DNA of 64,000 nucleotides from NCBI RefSeq assembly GCF_964026495.1, contig NZ_OZ032148.1, positions 62,001 to 126,000 of the forward strand. The letters run 5' to 3'. Shown here in pieces: positions 1-9,202 of the stretch. Both the position numbers and the translations under genes were made by a program. Source of the DNA: Arsenophonus sp964026495 (GTDB taxonomy: Bacteria; Pseudomonadota; Gammaproteobacteria; Enterobacterales; Enterobacteriaceae). Within the stretch, counting starts at the first letter, position 1, and every line of letters begins with the position of its first letter. Below the pieces are notes generated by a model. The model was not told the DNA's origin. It did not search any database and saw only the letters and a program-made list of their open reading frames with translations.

Positions 1-2431
1 TTTGTTTTTTATTAAAAATTTTAATACCATATAATTTTTTTTATTAATTTAATTTTTAATAAAAACAATACATATAATATATGTTTAGCATAATTTTTAT
101 TTTTTTCTCAAAGAATTTTTATTATATAGAATATATATGATTTTTTTTTATAAAAATTATATATAATAAACATATACAAAAACAATAATGAATTACTTTT
201 TAAAAGTAAATTGCTAATTATTTTATATATATTACAAATAATTTTTATTTTATTAAAATAAAAATAACATTATTTTTATTTTTAAATGTATCCTTATTTT
301 ATTTTAAAGATATTTTTTTAAAATATAAAAATATTAAAATAAAAAATTATTTTTTTTAGAAAGTACAGATATTTATTTTTTAATTGAAGTTTTATAAACA
401 TATAAAATATTTATTTAATAATGATGATATATAATTTAAACTTTAAATATATTTTGGTTTTAATGTTTAGGATTTTTGTAGTATTTATGTAGGTGAAAAA
501 TATTAATTTTCAATTATAACTTTAATTAAAAAATACTAAAAGAAGCATGGATATTTATAAGAGAATTTATTATATTTAAGTTTTTTTTGCTGATGTCTGT
601 AGTTTGCAAAATCGGGTGTAGTTTTGCATAAACTAAAGTACTAAATTTATAGTAAAGTACTGGTTTTTTTTGATTGTATTATATTAATATGTTAAATATG
701 ATTTGCTATAAATAACATGTAAAAAAAATATAAATCAAAATTTTTATTACTTTTAGGTAGTGATATTTCTTCAGTTTCATTATTTTTTATTATAGTTTTT
801 GTTGTTTAATATTTCAAATTATTTAGGACGTTTTCAGATATTTTAAAATTATATTTTTATCTTCTATATAAATAACTGTATTAGCTATTTTAAGAATTAA
901 AGCTATTTTCTAGAAAGTAAGTGTATTTTTTTTAAAAAACTAATTACATAAAGATATTTTTTAATAGTTTTCTTACTAGATAGATTTTCTTACTAGAAAC
1001 TTCTTGGTGCAATATTTATTATGAATTATGATAATTGATAATAAATACTTTTTTCATGTAAGCATAATTTGTTCTAATCTCTTGATATAATATATACAAA
1101 ATTATTTACTGTCTTGTTTGTAATTTTTATGTATAATTACTCAAATGTAGTTATTTAAATTTATGTAGTGTAAATTGTTATTTTGTAAAACTACTAATCT
1201 AATATAAAACAGATATTTTTACTGCTTATATAAAATATACTTTTGGTAATTGTAGATTTTTTTAAAATATTTATTTTTATTGTTTATATTATGTATTTCA
1301 TATTTCTTGATAAAGAAGTGCTATAAAAAATTTTTGTATTTTTGATTTTATATTGCTATTTTTTTAGATTTTTGATTATCATATTTTTTTGATTTTTTTT
1401 GTTTGAAGGTTTTTTACAAACAAAGTAATAGATAATTTTTATTTATGATAAGAAAAAATTTAGTTTTTTTAATTTTATATGAATAAATTTAAAATTTTTT
1501 ATTTGTAAAATACAGCATTAATTAAAATATTAATGGATGTTTATTAAAAATAATGTAATTATTCTTTTTTAAGTTTTTTTTATTTGAATTATATTTGTAC
1601 CTAGTATTAAATAAAAAAATGATATAAAAAGTGTCATCTTTAAAAAATGTTAATTGACAAATTTATTTCATTTTTTGAAAAGTATTATTAAATAATATAA
1701 CAATAATTTTATATAAAAAACAATAAATTTTAGTAAACTCTGAATTCTAGATTTTTTGAGCCTCTGTTGATAATTTTAGAGATTAATTTTTTCTTAAAAT
1801 TAAAATTTGATTCTTTTTTATTGATTGATAAATTAATAAAAAAGAAAGTAATTTACTAAAATTACATTTTTAATTGTTAATGTTATTTTTAATTTTTTAT
1901 ATAAATAATTAAAAATGTTTATATAATAAGATTAAGAATAAATTTTTTATATATTAAAATATTTATTATATATTTTATTTTCTGAAAAAATATATATTAT
2001 ATTTCAACAAATTTTGAAGATTTTCTTACTATATTTGGATTTTTTTAATTAAAATATACTAAAATAATATAGTATTTTTTAATAAAAATTTAAGTAATAA
2101 AAAATGTTAATTGTCAATAAAAATATTAATTAAAAGGTTTTTGCAATGTATTATATATATTTTTTAAATAAAATTTTATTTTTATATGCATATTTTAATT
2201 AATTATTATTAACAATAACTGTCTTTTGATTGAGAATAATTTTTTTGCTATATCTAATGCTTGTTTGATTATTATCAAAGTTAGTATATATATCTAAATT
2301 TTTAACATGTAAACATATAATGATTATTAATTTTTATAAAAAATATTTTTTGTTTTTTAACATATATACAATGTCATTAGTTTTGAACAATTTTGTAGTT
2401 ATGGATCTTTGTGATAATAAGGAAACTTTCA
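1..2431. other. 2.4 kb A/T-rich region without a recognisable gene
   Basis: No open frame resembling a gene is visible on either strand; the sequence is almost entirely A/T with many homopolymer runs. In E. coli, queA and tgt lie directly upstream of yajC, so this is probably their eroded remains plus the promoter of the yajC-secDF operon. One slightly more G/C-rich, hairpin-forming patch lies at about 586-671 and is listed separately. A weak echo of the Tgt C-terminus can be imagined around 2220-2290 but is not convincing. Confidence 0.6.
586..671 (+). other. Hairpin-rich patch ending in a T-run
   Basis: This patch is less A/T-rich than its surroundings. TAGTTTGCAAAA (600-611) can pair with TTTTGC-AT-AAACTA (622-635) around a 10-nt loop with a 2-nt bulge. 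It is followed by AGTACT (637-642) pairing with AGTACT (656-661), then GG and eight T (664-671), which resembles an intrinsic terminator on the plus strand. It could be the end of a small RNA or of a decayed gene. No known RNA family is recognised. Confidence 0.25.
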
Positions 2432-2764
2432 ATGAATTTTTTTATTTCTGAAGCAGTAGCTCTAGTAGATGTTGGATCTCAAGAAAACACTTATTCCTTA
2501 ATTATTATGTTAGTTATTTTTGGATTAATTTTTTATTTTATGATTTTACGGCCACAACAAAAACGTGCTAAAGAACATAAAAAATTGATAGATTCTATTT
2601 CTAAAGGTGATGAAATATTAACAACAGGTGGAATTATTGGACGTGTTATAAAAATATCTGCAACAGGTTATATTGTTCTTGCATTGAATGATACAAATGA
2701 AGTGACTATTAAGCAAGATTTTGTTACAGCAGTATTGCCAAAAGGTACCATGAAATTTATTTGA
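2432..2764 (+). CDS. yajC: Sec translocon accessory subunit YajC
   Basis: YajC is a small inner-membrane protein that co-purifies with SecD and SecF and with the SecYEG translocon. The 110-residue product has the family's short N-terminal stretch (MNFFISEAVA), one membrane segment at about residues 23-43 ending in the hallmark LRPQQKR, and a soluble tail ending in AVLPKGTMK. I chose the ATG at 2432, not the in-frame GTG at 2411, because it gives the E. coli length and has AAGGAAA (2419-2425) at normal spacing. It is the first gene of a yajC-secD-secF operon; tgt, usually just upstream, is missing. Confidence 0.97.
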   Translation: MNFFISEAVALVDVGSQENTYSLIIMLVIFGLIFYFMILRPQQKRAKEHKKLIDSISKGDEILTTGGIIGRVIKISATGYIVLALNDTNEVTIKQDFVTAVLPKGTMKFI

Positions 2765-2791
2765 TTTTAAATTGTGTAAAAGAGAAAAATT

Positions 2792-4633
2792 TTGTTAAAT
2801 CGTTATCCTTTATGGAAGAATTTTTTTATAGTAAGTGTTTGGATTATTGGTATAATTTATGCACTACCCAATCTTTTTGGAGAAGATCCGGCTATTCAAA
2901 TTGTTGGAGTAAGGGGAAATTTTGTAAATGAAGCAATTTTTAATAAAATTATTAGTATTTTAAAAAAAGAAAAAATAGCTATTAAATCCATAAAATTACA
3001 AAATGATGAAATTCTTGTATGTTTTGATAATGTAAATTTGCAGCTTAATGCAAGAGAAATTTTGCTTTCTAACTTAGGTGAAAAATATATTATTGCATTA
3101 AATTTAGCACCTATTACACCTTATTGGTTAAAATTTGTAGGTGCTGAACCTATAAAACTAGGTTTAGATTTACGTGGTGGTGTGCATTTTTTAATATCAG
3201 TAGATATAGATAAAATTTTAAATAAATTACAAGAATATACAATGGATAGTATCGGCAATGATTTGCGTAAAAAAAAGTTATCATATTTAAGTATACGTAA
3301 AATTAATAATTATGGTATTGAAGTGCGATTTCATGATAATTATGAATGTTTAAAATCCAGAGATTATTTGAAAGATCGGTATAATGATTTCTTTTTTGAA
3401 ATAAAAAATAGTAAATTAATTGCATTAATAAAAAATGAACGGGTTGATGAAGCTCGAAATTATGCATTATCTCAAAATATTAACATTATTCGTAATCGCG
3501 TTAATCAATTAGGAATTATGGAACCATTGATACAACGTCAAGGTAATTGTATTGTTGTCGAATTACCTGGTATTCAGGATACGGCAAGAGCTAAGGAAAT
3601 TCTAAGTGCAACAGCTATGCTAGAATTTCGGTTAGTCAATATGGATATTAATAATTCTATTATGCATAGTTTTTATGTTCCTGATGATTCAGAAATAAAA
3701 TATACCCGTGATGGCCAGTCTGTTTTGTTATATAAACGAATAATTTTAACTGGTGATCATATTACTAATGCACAATATGATTTTGATGAAATGGGTCATG
3801 TACAGGTTAGTATTAGTTTAGATAATATAGGTGGTTCTATTATGTCTGATTTTACACGTAATAATCAAAATAAACTTATAGCAACTTTATTAGTGGAATA
3901 TCAGGATACTGGACAAAAAAATGCTAATGGTGATACCATTTTAGTAAAAGATGAAAAAATTATTAATATTGCTAGAATTTCTAGTTATTTTAGCAATAAA
4001 TTTCGTATTACTGGTATTACTAATCCTACAGAAGCTCGCCAGTTATCTTTATTATTAAAGTCTGGTGCATTGGTTTCACCTATTAAAATTATTCAAGAAA
4101 TAACAATTGGACCAGCATTAGGATTACAAAATATTGAAGAAGGCATTAAAGCATCATTATCAGGTTTATTGGTTTCTATGTTGTTTTTGGTAATTTATTA
4201 TCGTAAGTTTGGTATTATTGCAATTTTTGCTTTATTAACAAATTTAATATTGATAGTTGGTATTATGTCTGTATTACCTGGAGTTACTTTAACTATGCCT
4301 GGAATTGCTGGTATTATTTTAATTGTTGCTATATCTGTTGATGCCACTGTTTTAATTAATGAACGTATTAAAGAAGAATTAAAAAATGGTCGTTCTGTAC
4401 AACAAGCTATAAATGAAGGTTATAAAGGTTCATTTTCTAGTATCGTAGATGCAAACTTAACTACTGGTATTACATCAATAATTTTGTATGTAGTAGGTTC
4501 CGGTTTTATCAAAGGTTTTGCTGTTACGACAATTATTGGTATTGTAACATCTATGTTTACTACAATTATATTTACTCGTGCTATTGTAAATTTATTGTAT
4601 GGTGGTAAACGACTTAAAAAGTTATCTATTTAA
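2792..4633 (+). CDS. secD: Protein translocase subunit SecD
   Basis: With SecF it uses the proton gradient to pull exported proteins out of SecYEG on the periplasmic side. The 613 residues (E. coli 615) show TM1 at about 9-29, the large periplasmic domain with the LGLDLRGGVHF motif (about 123-133) and the NIIRNRVNQLG segment, then five more membrane segments. TM4 carries the conserved aspartate in SVDATVL (about residue 508), needed for proton coupling. Translation starts at TTG 2792, giving MLNRYPLWK as in relatives; AGAGAAA lies upstream. It follows yajC by 27 bp and precedes secF. Confidence 0.98.
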   Translation: MLNRYPLWKNFFIVSVWIIGIIYALPNLFGEDPAIQIVGVRGNFVNEAIFNKIISILKKEKIAIKSIKLQNDEILVCFDNVNLQLNAREILLSNLGEKYIIALNLAPITPYWLKFVGAEPIKLGLDLRGGVHFLISVDIDKILNKLQEYTMDSIGNDLRKKKLSYLSIRKINNYGIEVRFHDNYECLKSRDYLKDRYNDFFFEIKNSKLIALIKNERVDEARNYALSQNINIIRNRVNQLGIMEPLIQRQGNCIVVELPGIQDTARAKEILSATAMLEFRLVNMDINNSIMHSFYVPDDSEIKYTRDGQSVLLYKRIILTGDHITNAQYDFDEMGHVQVSISLDNIGGSIMSDFTRNNQNKLIATLLVEYQDTGQKNANGDTILVKDEKIINIARISSYFSNKFRITGITNPTEARQLSLLLKSGALVSPIKIIQEITIGPALGLQNIEEGIKASLSGLLVSMLFLVIYYRKFGIIAIFALLTNLILIVGIMSVLPGVTLTMPGIAGIILIVAISVDATVLINERIKEELKNGRSVQQAINEGYKGSFSSIVDANLTTGITSIILYVVGSGFIKGFAVTTIIGIVTSMFTTIIFTRAIVNLLYGGKRLKKLSI

Positions 4634-4655
4634 GATATTTTTAAGGAATTTAATT

Positions 4656-5612
4656 GTGCTACAAAATTATACAGTAAAATATTTAAATAAAAAATATAAA
4701 ATTATTGATTTTATGTCTTTAAATTATTTTGCATTCTCTATTTCAATAGTTTTGCTAATTATTTCATTAATGATTATTTCATTAAAAGGTTTTTATTTTG
4801 GATTAGATTTTACTGGTGGTACGGTTATTGAGATTACTTTCAGTAAATTGGTAAATCTAGATAAAATTAGAGAAAATTTGATGTTTTATAATCATAAAAA
4901 AATATTGATTCAATATTTTGGTAATGTTCATAATATCATAATTCGAATACCTCCCAATCAAATTTTGAAAAATGAAAAAATTGATCAATCAATTATTTCT
5001 ATAATTAATAAAAATATTGATAATAAAGCATTTTTGAAGAGAGTTGAATTTGTTGGACCTAGTGTAGGAGATGAATTAATTAAAAAAGGATTAATAGCAA
5101 TTTTATCTGCTTTTTTTGGTATTTTAATTTATGTTAGTGTACGTTTTGAATGGCGTTTAGCATTCGCTACTGTAATTACATTGATACATGATGTGATTTT
5201 TATATTAGGGATATTATCATTATTTAAGATTGAATTTGATATGACTATTATTGCTTCATTAATGTCAGTAATAGGATATTCATTAAATGATAGTATTGTT
5301 ATTTTTGATCGAATTCGTGAAAATTTTCATAAAATGCATCATATATCGTCTTATATGATAGTTAATATTTCTTTAACACAAACATTAAAAAGAACATTGA
5401 TTACATCCATAAGTACTTTGTTAGTAATATCAATGCTTTATATATTTGGTGGTGTCATGCTTAAAGGATTTTCATTGGTGTTTTTGATTGGTGTTATCAT
5501 TGGAAGTATTTCTTCAATTTATGTTGCTTCTGCATTAGTGTTAATTATGGGAATAAAACGCAAGCATTTAATTCCATTAAAAGAAGATAATAATGAATAT
5601 TTTTTGAGATAA
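4656..5612 (+). CDS. secF: Protein translocase subunit SecF
   Basis: SecF is the partner of SecD in the six-plus-six transmembrane SecDF motor. The LDFTGGTVIEI motif follows TM1, and the C-terminal membrane block carries LNDSIVIFDRIREN (about residue 210), including the conserved polar residues of TM4. I start it at GTG 4656 because that gives an N-terminus ending in YTVKYLNKK..DFM like E. coli (QEYTVEQLN..DFM), sits about 9 bp behind AAGGAA (4643-4648), and avoids overlapping secD. The longer in-frame start at 4599 would run into secD. The product is 318-319 residues against 323 in E. coli. Confidence 0.97.
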   Translation: MLQNYTVKYLNKKYKIIDFMSLNYFAFSISIVLLIISLMIISLKGFYFGLDFTGGTVIEITFSKLVNLDKIRENLMFYNHKKILIQYFGNVHNIIIRIPPNQILKNEKIDQSIISIINKNIDNKAFLKRVEFVGPSVGDELIKKGLIAILSAFFGILIYVSVRFEWRLAFATVITLIHDVIFILGILSLFKIEFDMTIIASLMSVIGYSLNDSIVIFDRIRENFHKMHHISSYMIVNISLTQTLKRTLITSISTLLVISMLYIFGGVMLKGFSLVFLIGVIIGSISSIYVASALVLIMGIKRKHLIPLKEDNNEYFLR

Positions 5613-5643
5613 ATATTTTTATTTGTAATTATGTAAATCAATT

Positions 5644-5662
5644 ATAACTTTTTTAAAGTTAT
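5644..5662 (+). terminator. Small hairpin between secF and nrdR
   Basis: ATAACTTT (5644-5651) pairs perfectly with AAAGTTAT (5655-5662) around a TTT loop, 32 bp after the secF stop. There is no T-run directly behind it, so it may be a 3'-end-stabilising hairpin and not a true terminator. Confidence 0.35.
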
Positions 5663-5698
5663 TGATCTAGATTAGTAAGAATATAATAAGGAAATTCT

Positions 5699-6148
5699 GT
5701 GTATTGTGTATTTTGTAATGCTTTCAATACTAAAGTTATTAATTCACGTTTACTTGGGGATGGTTCAAAGATTCGTCGTCGTCGAGAATGCACTGTATGT
5801 CATGAACGTTTTACTACTTTTGAAATAGCTGTATTAGTTATGCCTTTTGTAGTAAAAAATAATAATATACGTGAATTATTTAATGAAGATAAGATAAGAA
5901 AAGGTATGCAAAAAGCATTAGAAAAACTGTCTGTAAGTTCTGATGTTTTAGAAACAGCCATTAATAATGTAAAATTATTTTTGCGAAAAACAGGAGAACA
6001 AGAAATTTCTTCAAATATAATAGGGAAAATAGTAATGGCGGAATTAAAAAAAATAGATAAAGTTGCTTATATACGTTTTGTTTCTGTATATCGTAATTTT
6101 GCAGATATACGTGAATTTTGTAAAGAAATTGCTACTTTACAGGATTGA
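5699..6148 (+). CDS. nrdR: Transcriptional repressor NrdR
   Basis: NrdR is an ATP/dATP-sensing repressor of ribonucleotide reductase operons. The 149 residues equal the E. coli length. The N-terminal zinc ribbon has Cys3, Cys6, Cys31 and Cys34 around an RRRR patch (26-29), and the ATP-cone begins near residue 49 (VMPFVVKNNN). Translation begins at GTG 5699 behind AAGGAAA (5688-5694). It sits directly upstream of ribD, as in E. coli. Keeping a dedicated nucleotide-reductase regulator in so reduced a genome is notable; its target NrdR boxes are outside the window. Confidence 0.97.
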   Translation: MYCVFCNAFNTKVINSRLLGDGSKIRRRRECTVCHERFTTFEIAVLVMPFVVKNNNIRELFNEDKIRKGMQKALEKLSVSSDVLETAINNVKLFLRKTGEQEISSNIIGKIVMAELKKIDKVAYIRFVSVYRNFADIREFCKEIATLQD

Positions 6149-6150
6149 AA

Positions 6151-7260
6151 ATGATATTGTGTCATAAAATTTTTATGTATCGTGCATTATATTTAGCAAA
6201 AAAAGGGCAATTTACTACATCGCCAAATCCAAATGTTGGATGTGTAATTGTTTATAATGGAAAAATTGTTGGTGAAGGTTTTCATTATAAAGCAGGCGAA
6301 TCACATGCTGAGATTAATGCTTTAAAAATGGCTGGAAAAAAAGCTCAAGGTGCAACAGCTTATATTACATTAGAACCTTGTAGCCATTATGGTAAAACTC
6401 CCCCCTGTGTTAATGCTTTAATTAATGCAGGTATAAGTTGTGTTTGTGTTTCTATGCAAGACCCCAATCCAAAAATTCAAGGACGTGGTTTGTTAAAATT
6501 GCAAAAAGCTGGAATAAAAGTATTGCACGGTTTATTAATAGATGAAGCAGAAGATTTGAATAAAGGTTTTTTAAAACGAATGCGTACTGGTTTTCCATAT
6601 ATTCAACTTAAATTAGCGGCATCACTTGATGGTAAGACAGCACTTGCTTCTGGTGAAAGTAAATGGCTGACTTCTTCTGAAGCTCGAAAAGATGTACAAA
6701 CTTTTAGAGCAAAAGCCAGTGCAGTTTTAACTACTAGTAGTACAGTAATTAATGACAATCCTTCTTTAAATGTTCGGTGGGAAGATTTTACATCAAAATT
6801 AAAAAATATTTATCCTAAAGAACAAATTCGACAACCAATCAGAATTATTTTAGATAGGAATAATCAAGTTACTTCAGAACATGTAATTACAAAAGTTACA
6901 GGGGAGTGTTGGCTGATTCGTTCTAAACCAATCTTACAGAATTGGATGGATCATGTAAAAGAAATCATTATACCTAGTTACAAAAAAGGATTTGATTTGA
7001 TGTTAGTGATGACACAATTAGGTAAACGGAACATTAATTCAATTTTTATTGAAAGTGGACCAAAATTAGCTGGTTCTTTGTTACAATTAAAATTAATTGA
7101 TGAATTAATTATTTATATTGCACCTAAAATTTTAGGTAAGCAAGCAAAAGGTTTATTTGATATTCCAGCATTAGAAAAAATAAGTAATGCCTCTTTATTT
7201 AAATTTATTAACGTGGAATGTATCGGTTTTGATGTACGTTTAAGACTTAAACCATTATAA
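6151..7260 (+). CDS. ribD: Bifunctional riboflavin deaminase/reductase RibD
   Basis: RibD catalyses two successive riboflavin steps: deamination of the pyrimidine product of GTP cyclohydrolase II, then NADPH reduction of the sugar. The N-terminal cytidine-deaminase-like domain has the zinc site HAE (His52, Glu54) and PCSHYGKTPPC (Cys77, Cys86). The C-terminal reductase domain (about 150-368) starts with the LKLAASLDGK motif. The ATG at 6151 fits the family start and lies behind AGGA (6141-6144); an in-frame TTG at 6145 overlapping the nrdR stop is possible. The PPC motif is written with a C6 run (6400-6405), unusual in this genome. Confidence 0.97.
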   Translation: MILCHKIFMYRALYLAKKGQFTTSPNPNVGCVIVYNGKIVGEGFHYKAGESHAEINALKMAGKKAQGATAYITLEPCSHYGKTPPCVNALINAGISCVCVSMQDPNPKIQGRGLLKLQKAGIKVLHGLLIDEAEDLNKGFLKRMRTGFPYIQLKLAASLDGKTALASGESKWLTSSEARKDVQTFRAKASAVLTTSSTVINDNPSLNVRWEDFTSKLKNIYPKEQIRQPIRIILDRNNQVTSEHVITKVTGECWLIRSKPILQNWMDHVKEIIIPSYKKGFDLMLVMTQLGKRNINSIFIESGPKLAGSLLQLKLIDELIIYIAPKILGKQAKGLFDIPALEKISNASLFKFINVECIGFDVRLRLKPL

Positions 7261-7413
7261 AATAATTTGCTAATTAAAATAAAATCATCAAAGTAATTTA
7301 TAGAGATAACTAACAAGAAAAAATATTAGTGATATTTTTATTTTTTATAAAATTAAATCAACATAAAAAATATAATAATATTAATGTAATTTAAATCATC
7401 ATGAGAGATTTTT

Positions 7414-7884
7414 ATGCGTATTATAAAAAGTTTTATAACAGCACCTAAAGCTCGTATAGCAATAGCTATTGCACGTTGCAATCATTTTGTAAATAGTAGT
7501 TTGTTAAAAGGAGCTATTGATACTTTAGAACGTGTTGGTTTGGTAAAGAAAGAAAATATAACAGTAGTTTGGTTACCTGGAGCTTATGAACTTCCTTTAA
7601 TAGTTAAAACATTATCAGATACAAAAAAATATGATGGTATTATCGCGATTGCTACTATTATACGTGGTGCAACAAAACATTTTTCATATCTTTTTGATAT
7701 ATGTAGTTCTGGAATTTCTAATATTGTCATGAAAAGTAATATTCCTGTTGGATTTGGGGTTTTAATAACGGAAAATATTGAACAAGCAATTGAGCGTTCA
7801 GGCACAAAATCAGGAAACAAAGGTGTAGATGCTGCTTTGTCAGTTCTTGAAATGATTAATATAATTCATGATATTAAAAGTTAA
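7414..7884 (+). CDS. ribH: 6,7-dimethyl-8-ribityllumazine synthase
   Basis: This enzyme condenses the RibD product with the 4-carbon unit from RibB to make lumazine, the immediate riboflavin precursor, and forms the 60-mer capsid-like shell typical of the family. The 156 residues equal E. coli RibE/RibH. Recognisable are LPGAYELPL (54-62), the substrate-binding GATKHF with catalytic His89, and NKGVDAALSVLEM at the C-terminus. It lies between ribD and nusB, the E. coli order, but 153 bp after ribD, so it may have its own promoter. AGAGA precedes the start. Confidence 0.98.
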   Translation: MRIIKSFITAPKARIAIAIARCNHFVNSSLLKGAIDTLERVGLVKKENITVVWLPGAYELPLIVKTLSDTKKYDGIIAIATIIRGATKHFSYLFDICSSGISNIVMKSNIPVGFGVLITENIEQAIERSGTKSGNKGVDAALSVLEMINIIHDIKS

Positions 7885-7913
7885 TAAACATTATTTGTAA
7901 AATAGGAAAGTTT

Positions 7914-8327
7914 GTGAAATCTAATACTCGTCATCGAGCACGTGAGCGCGCTGTACAAGCAATTTACTCTTGGGAATTATCAGGAAATAGTATTGATGAT
8001 ATAAAAATAGTTTTTTTTTCTGAACAGGATATGTCTAATGTTGATATTTCTTATTTTCATGAATTAGTAAATGGAGTTTCTAACAATGTTTCTGAGTTAG
8101 ATAAAAAAATAACTCCTTATCTTTTTCGTCATATGAAGCAACTTGGTTATATAGAAAAATCTGTTTTACGTTTAGCTACTTTTGAACTTTGTTATTGTAA
8201 CGACGTACCTTATAAAGTTATTATTAACGAAGCTATTGAATTGGCAAAAATATTTGGTGCGGAGAAAAGCCATACATTTGTTAATGCTATTTTAGATAAA
8301 GTTGTCAATATTGCACGTAAAAAGTAA
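7914..8327 (+). CDS. nusB: Transcription antitermination protein NusB
   Basis: NusB binds boxA RNA with S10 to form the rRNA antitermination complex. The 137 residues (E. coli 139) are all-helical, with the RARERAVQAIYSWELS start and the ELAKIFGAEKSHTFVNAILDK C-terminal signature. Translation starts at GTG 7914 behind AGGAAAG (7903-7909), 29 bp after ribH, so the two are probably cotranscribed. thiL, which follows nusB in E. coli, is missing. Confidence 0.97.
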   Translation: MKSNTRHRARERAVQAIYSWELSGNSIDDIKIVFFSEQDMSNVDISYFHELVNGVSNNVSELDKKITPYLFRHMKQLGYIEKSVLRLATFELCYCNDVPYKVIINEAIELAKIFGAEKSHTFVNAILDKVVNIARKK

Positions 8328-8686
8328 TTTTTAAAAATTATCAATAAATATGTATAATTATATTATTTTAATAGTATTTTTATAGTAATTTTTTAAAAAT
8401 TTTGATTTTTTTTATAAAATTATATAAATAATTTTACTTATAATATAATTATTTATAAATGCTATTGTTTAATTTTTGTATAATTTTTAAAATTTTTTAT
8501 AAAAAACAAATTTTATGAAAATCTATAAAACTTAATGATTTTTTATTTTTTTGTGAATAAAAAATGAAACTTTTAAAGTTTTTAATATTATTTACGATAA
8601 AAAATATTTTTTACTCATAAAAAATAGATTGGTATACTTTTAAAATATAATTTCTTGTAAAAAATATTTGAATACATTTTAAAATT
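8328..8686. other. Intergenic gap where thiL would lie
   Basis: This 359 bp A/T-rich gap lies between nusB and pgpA, where E. coli has thiL (thiamine-monophosphate kinase). I could not trace any thiL motif. It must hold the pgpA promoter unless pgpA is read through from nusB. Confidence 0.6.
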
Positions 8687-9202
8687 ATGAATAAAAAATA
8701 TTTTTTGACTATTTTTCATCCTTTGTATTTTTTTGGAACTGGATTTGGTAGTGGTTTCTCTCCTTTAGCTCCAGGAACAATAGGTTCATTAATTTCTATT
8801 CCATTTTGGTTATTGATGCATTGGTTATTGTCTTTCTGGTGGTGTTGTTTCTTTATTGTTTTTTGTTTTTTAATAGGTATTCTAATTTGTCAAAAAATTT
8901 CAGATGATATGAAAGTATATGATCATAGTAGTATTGTTTGGGATGAGTTCGTTGGAATGTGGTTGACACTTATGTCTATTTATAACATTAATTTAGTTTG
9001 GGTATTAATAGCATTTATGATTTTTCGTTTTTTTGACATATTAAAGCCTTGGCCTATTATTTGGTTTCATAAAAAAATTTTAGGAGGTTTTGGTATTATG
9101 TTCGATGATGTAATAGCAGCTTTTTTTTCTGTAATTATTTTGTTAATTTTACAATATTTTGTATTATTTTTTAGTGTTTATTTTGATCGTTTATTTATAT
9201 AG
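8687..9202 (+). CDS. pgpA: Phosphatidylglycerophosphatase A
   Basis: PgpA dephosphorylates phosphatidylglycerol-phosphate at the inner membrane, the last step to phosphatidylglycerol. The 171 residues (E. coli 172) contain the family blocks GFGSGFSPLAPGTIGSL (about 18-34), IVWDEFVGMW (about 84-93), RFFDILKPWPI and the acidic DDVIAAF, with several hydrophobic segments. Its last 12 bp overlap the 3' end of the convergent dxs gene. Conserved residues begin by residue 13, so the ATG at 8687 is plausible although no clear ribosome-binding site precedes it. Confidence 0.96.
   Translation: MNKKYFLTIFHPLYFFGTGFGSGFSPLAPGTIGSLISIPFWLLMHWLLSFWWCCFFIVFCFLIGILICQKISDDMKVYDHSSIVWDEFVGMWLTLMSIYNINLVWVLIAFMIFRFFDILKPWPIIWFHKKILGGFGIMFDDVIAAFFSVIILLILQYFVLFFSVYFDRLFI

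Noticed and set aside
985..1060. A frame giving KLLGAIF near 1000 that resembles the ILGARL of Tgt
   Set aside because: It is about 1.4 kb from yajC, whereas tgt normally ends just upstream, and the residues beyond LGA do not follow Tgt.
2220..2290. Possible Tgt C-terminal remnant just upstream of yajC
   Set aside because: Position fits, but identities are few and spread over a one-codon shift; not distinguishable from A/T-rich background by eye.
7113..7316. Open frames on the strand opposite ribD, ribH, htpG, adk, dnaJ, dapB, hslU and ybaL
   Set aside because: They are mirror frames of conserved genes, with no ribosome-binding site or family resemblance.
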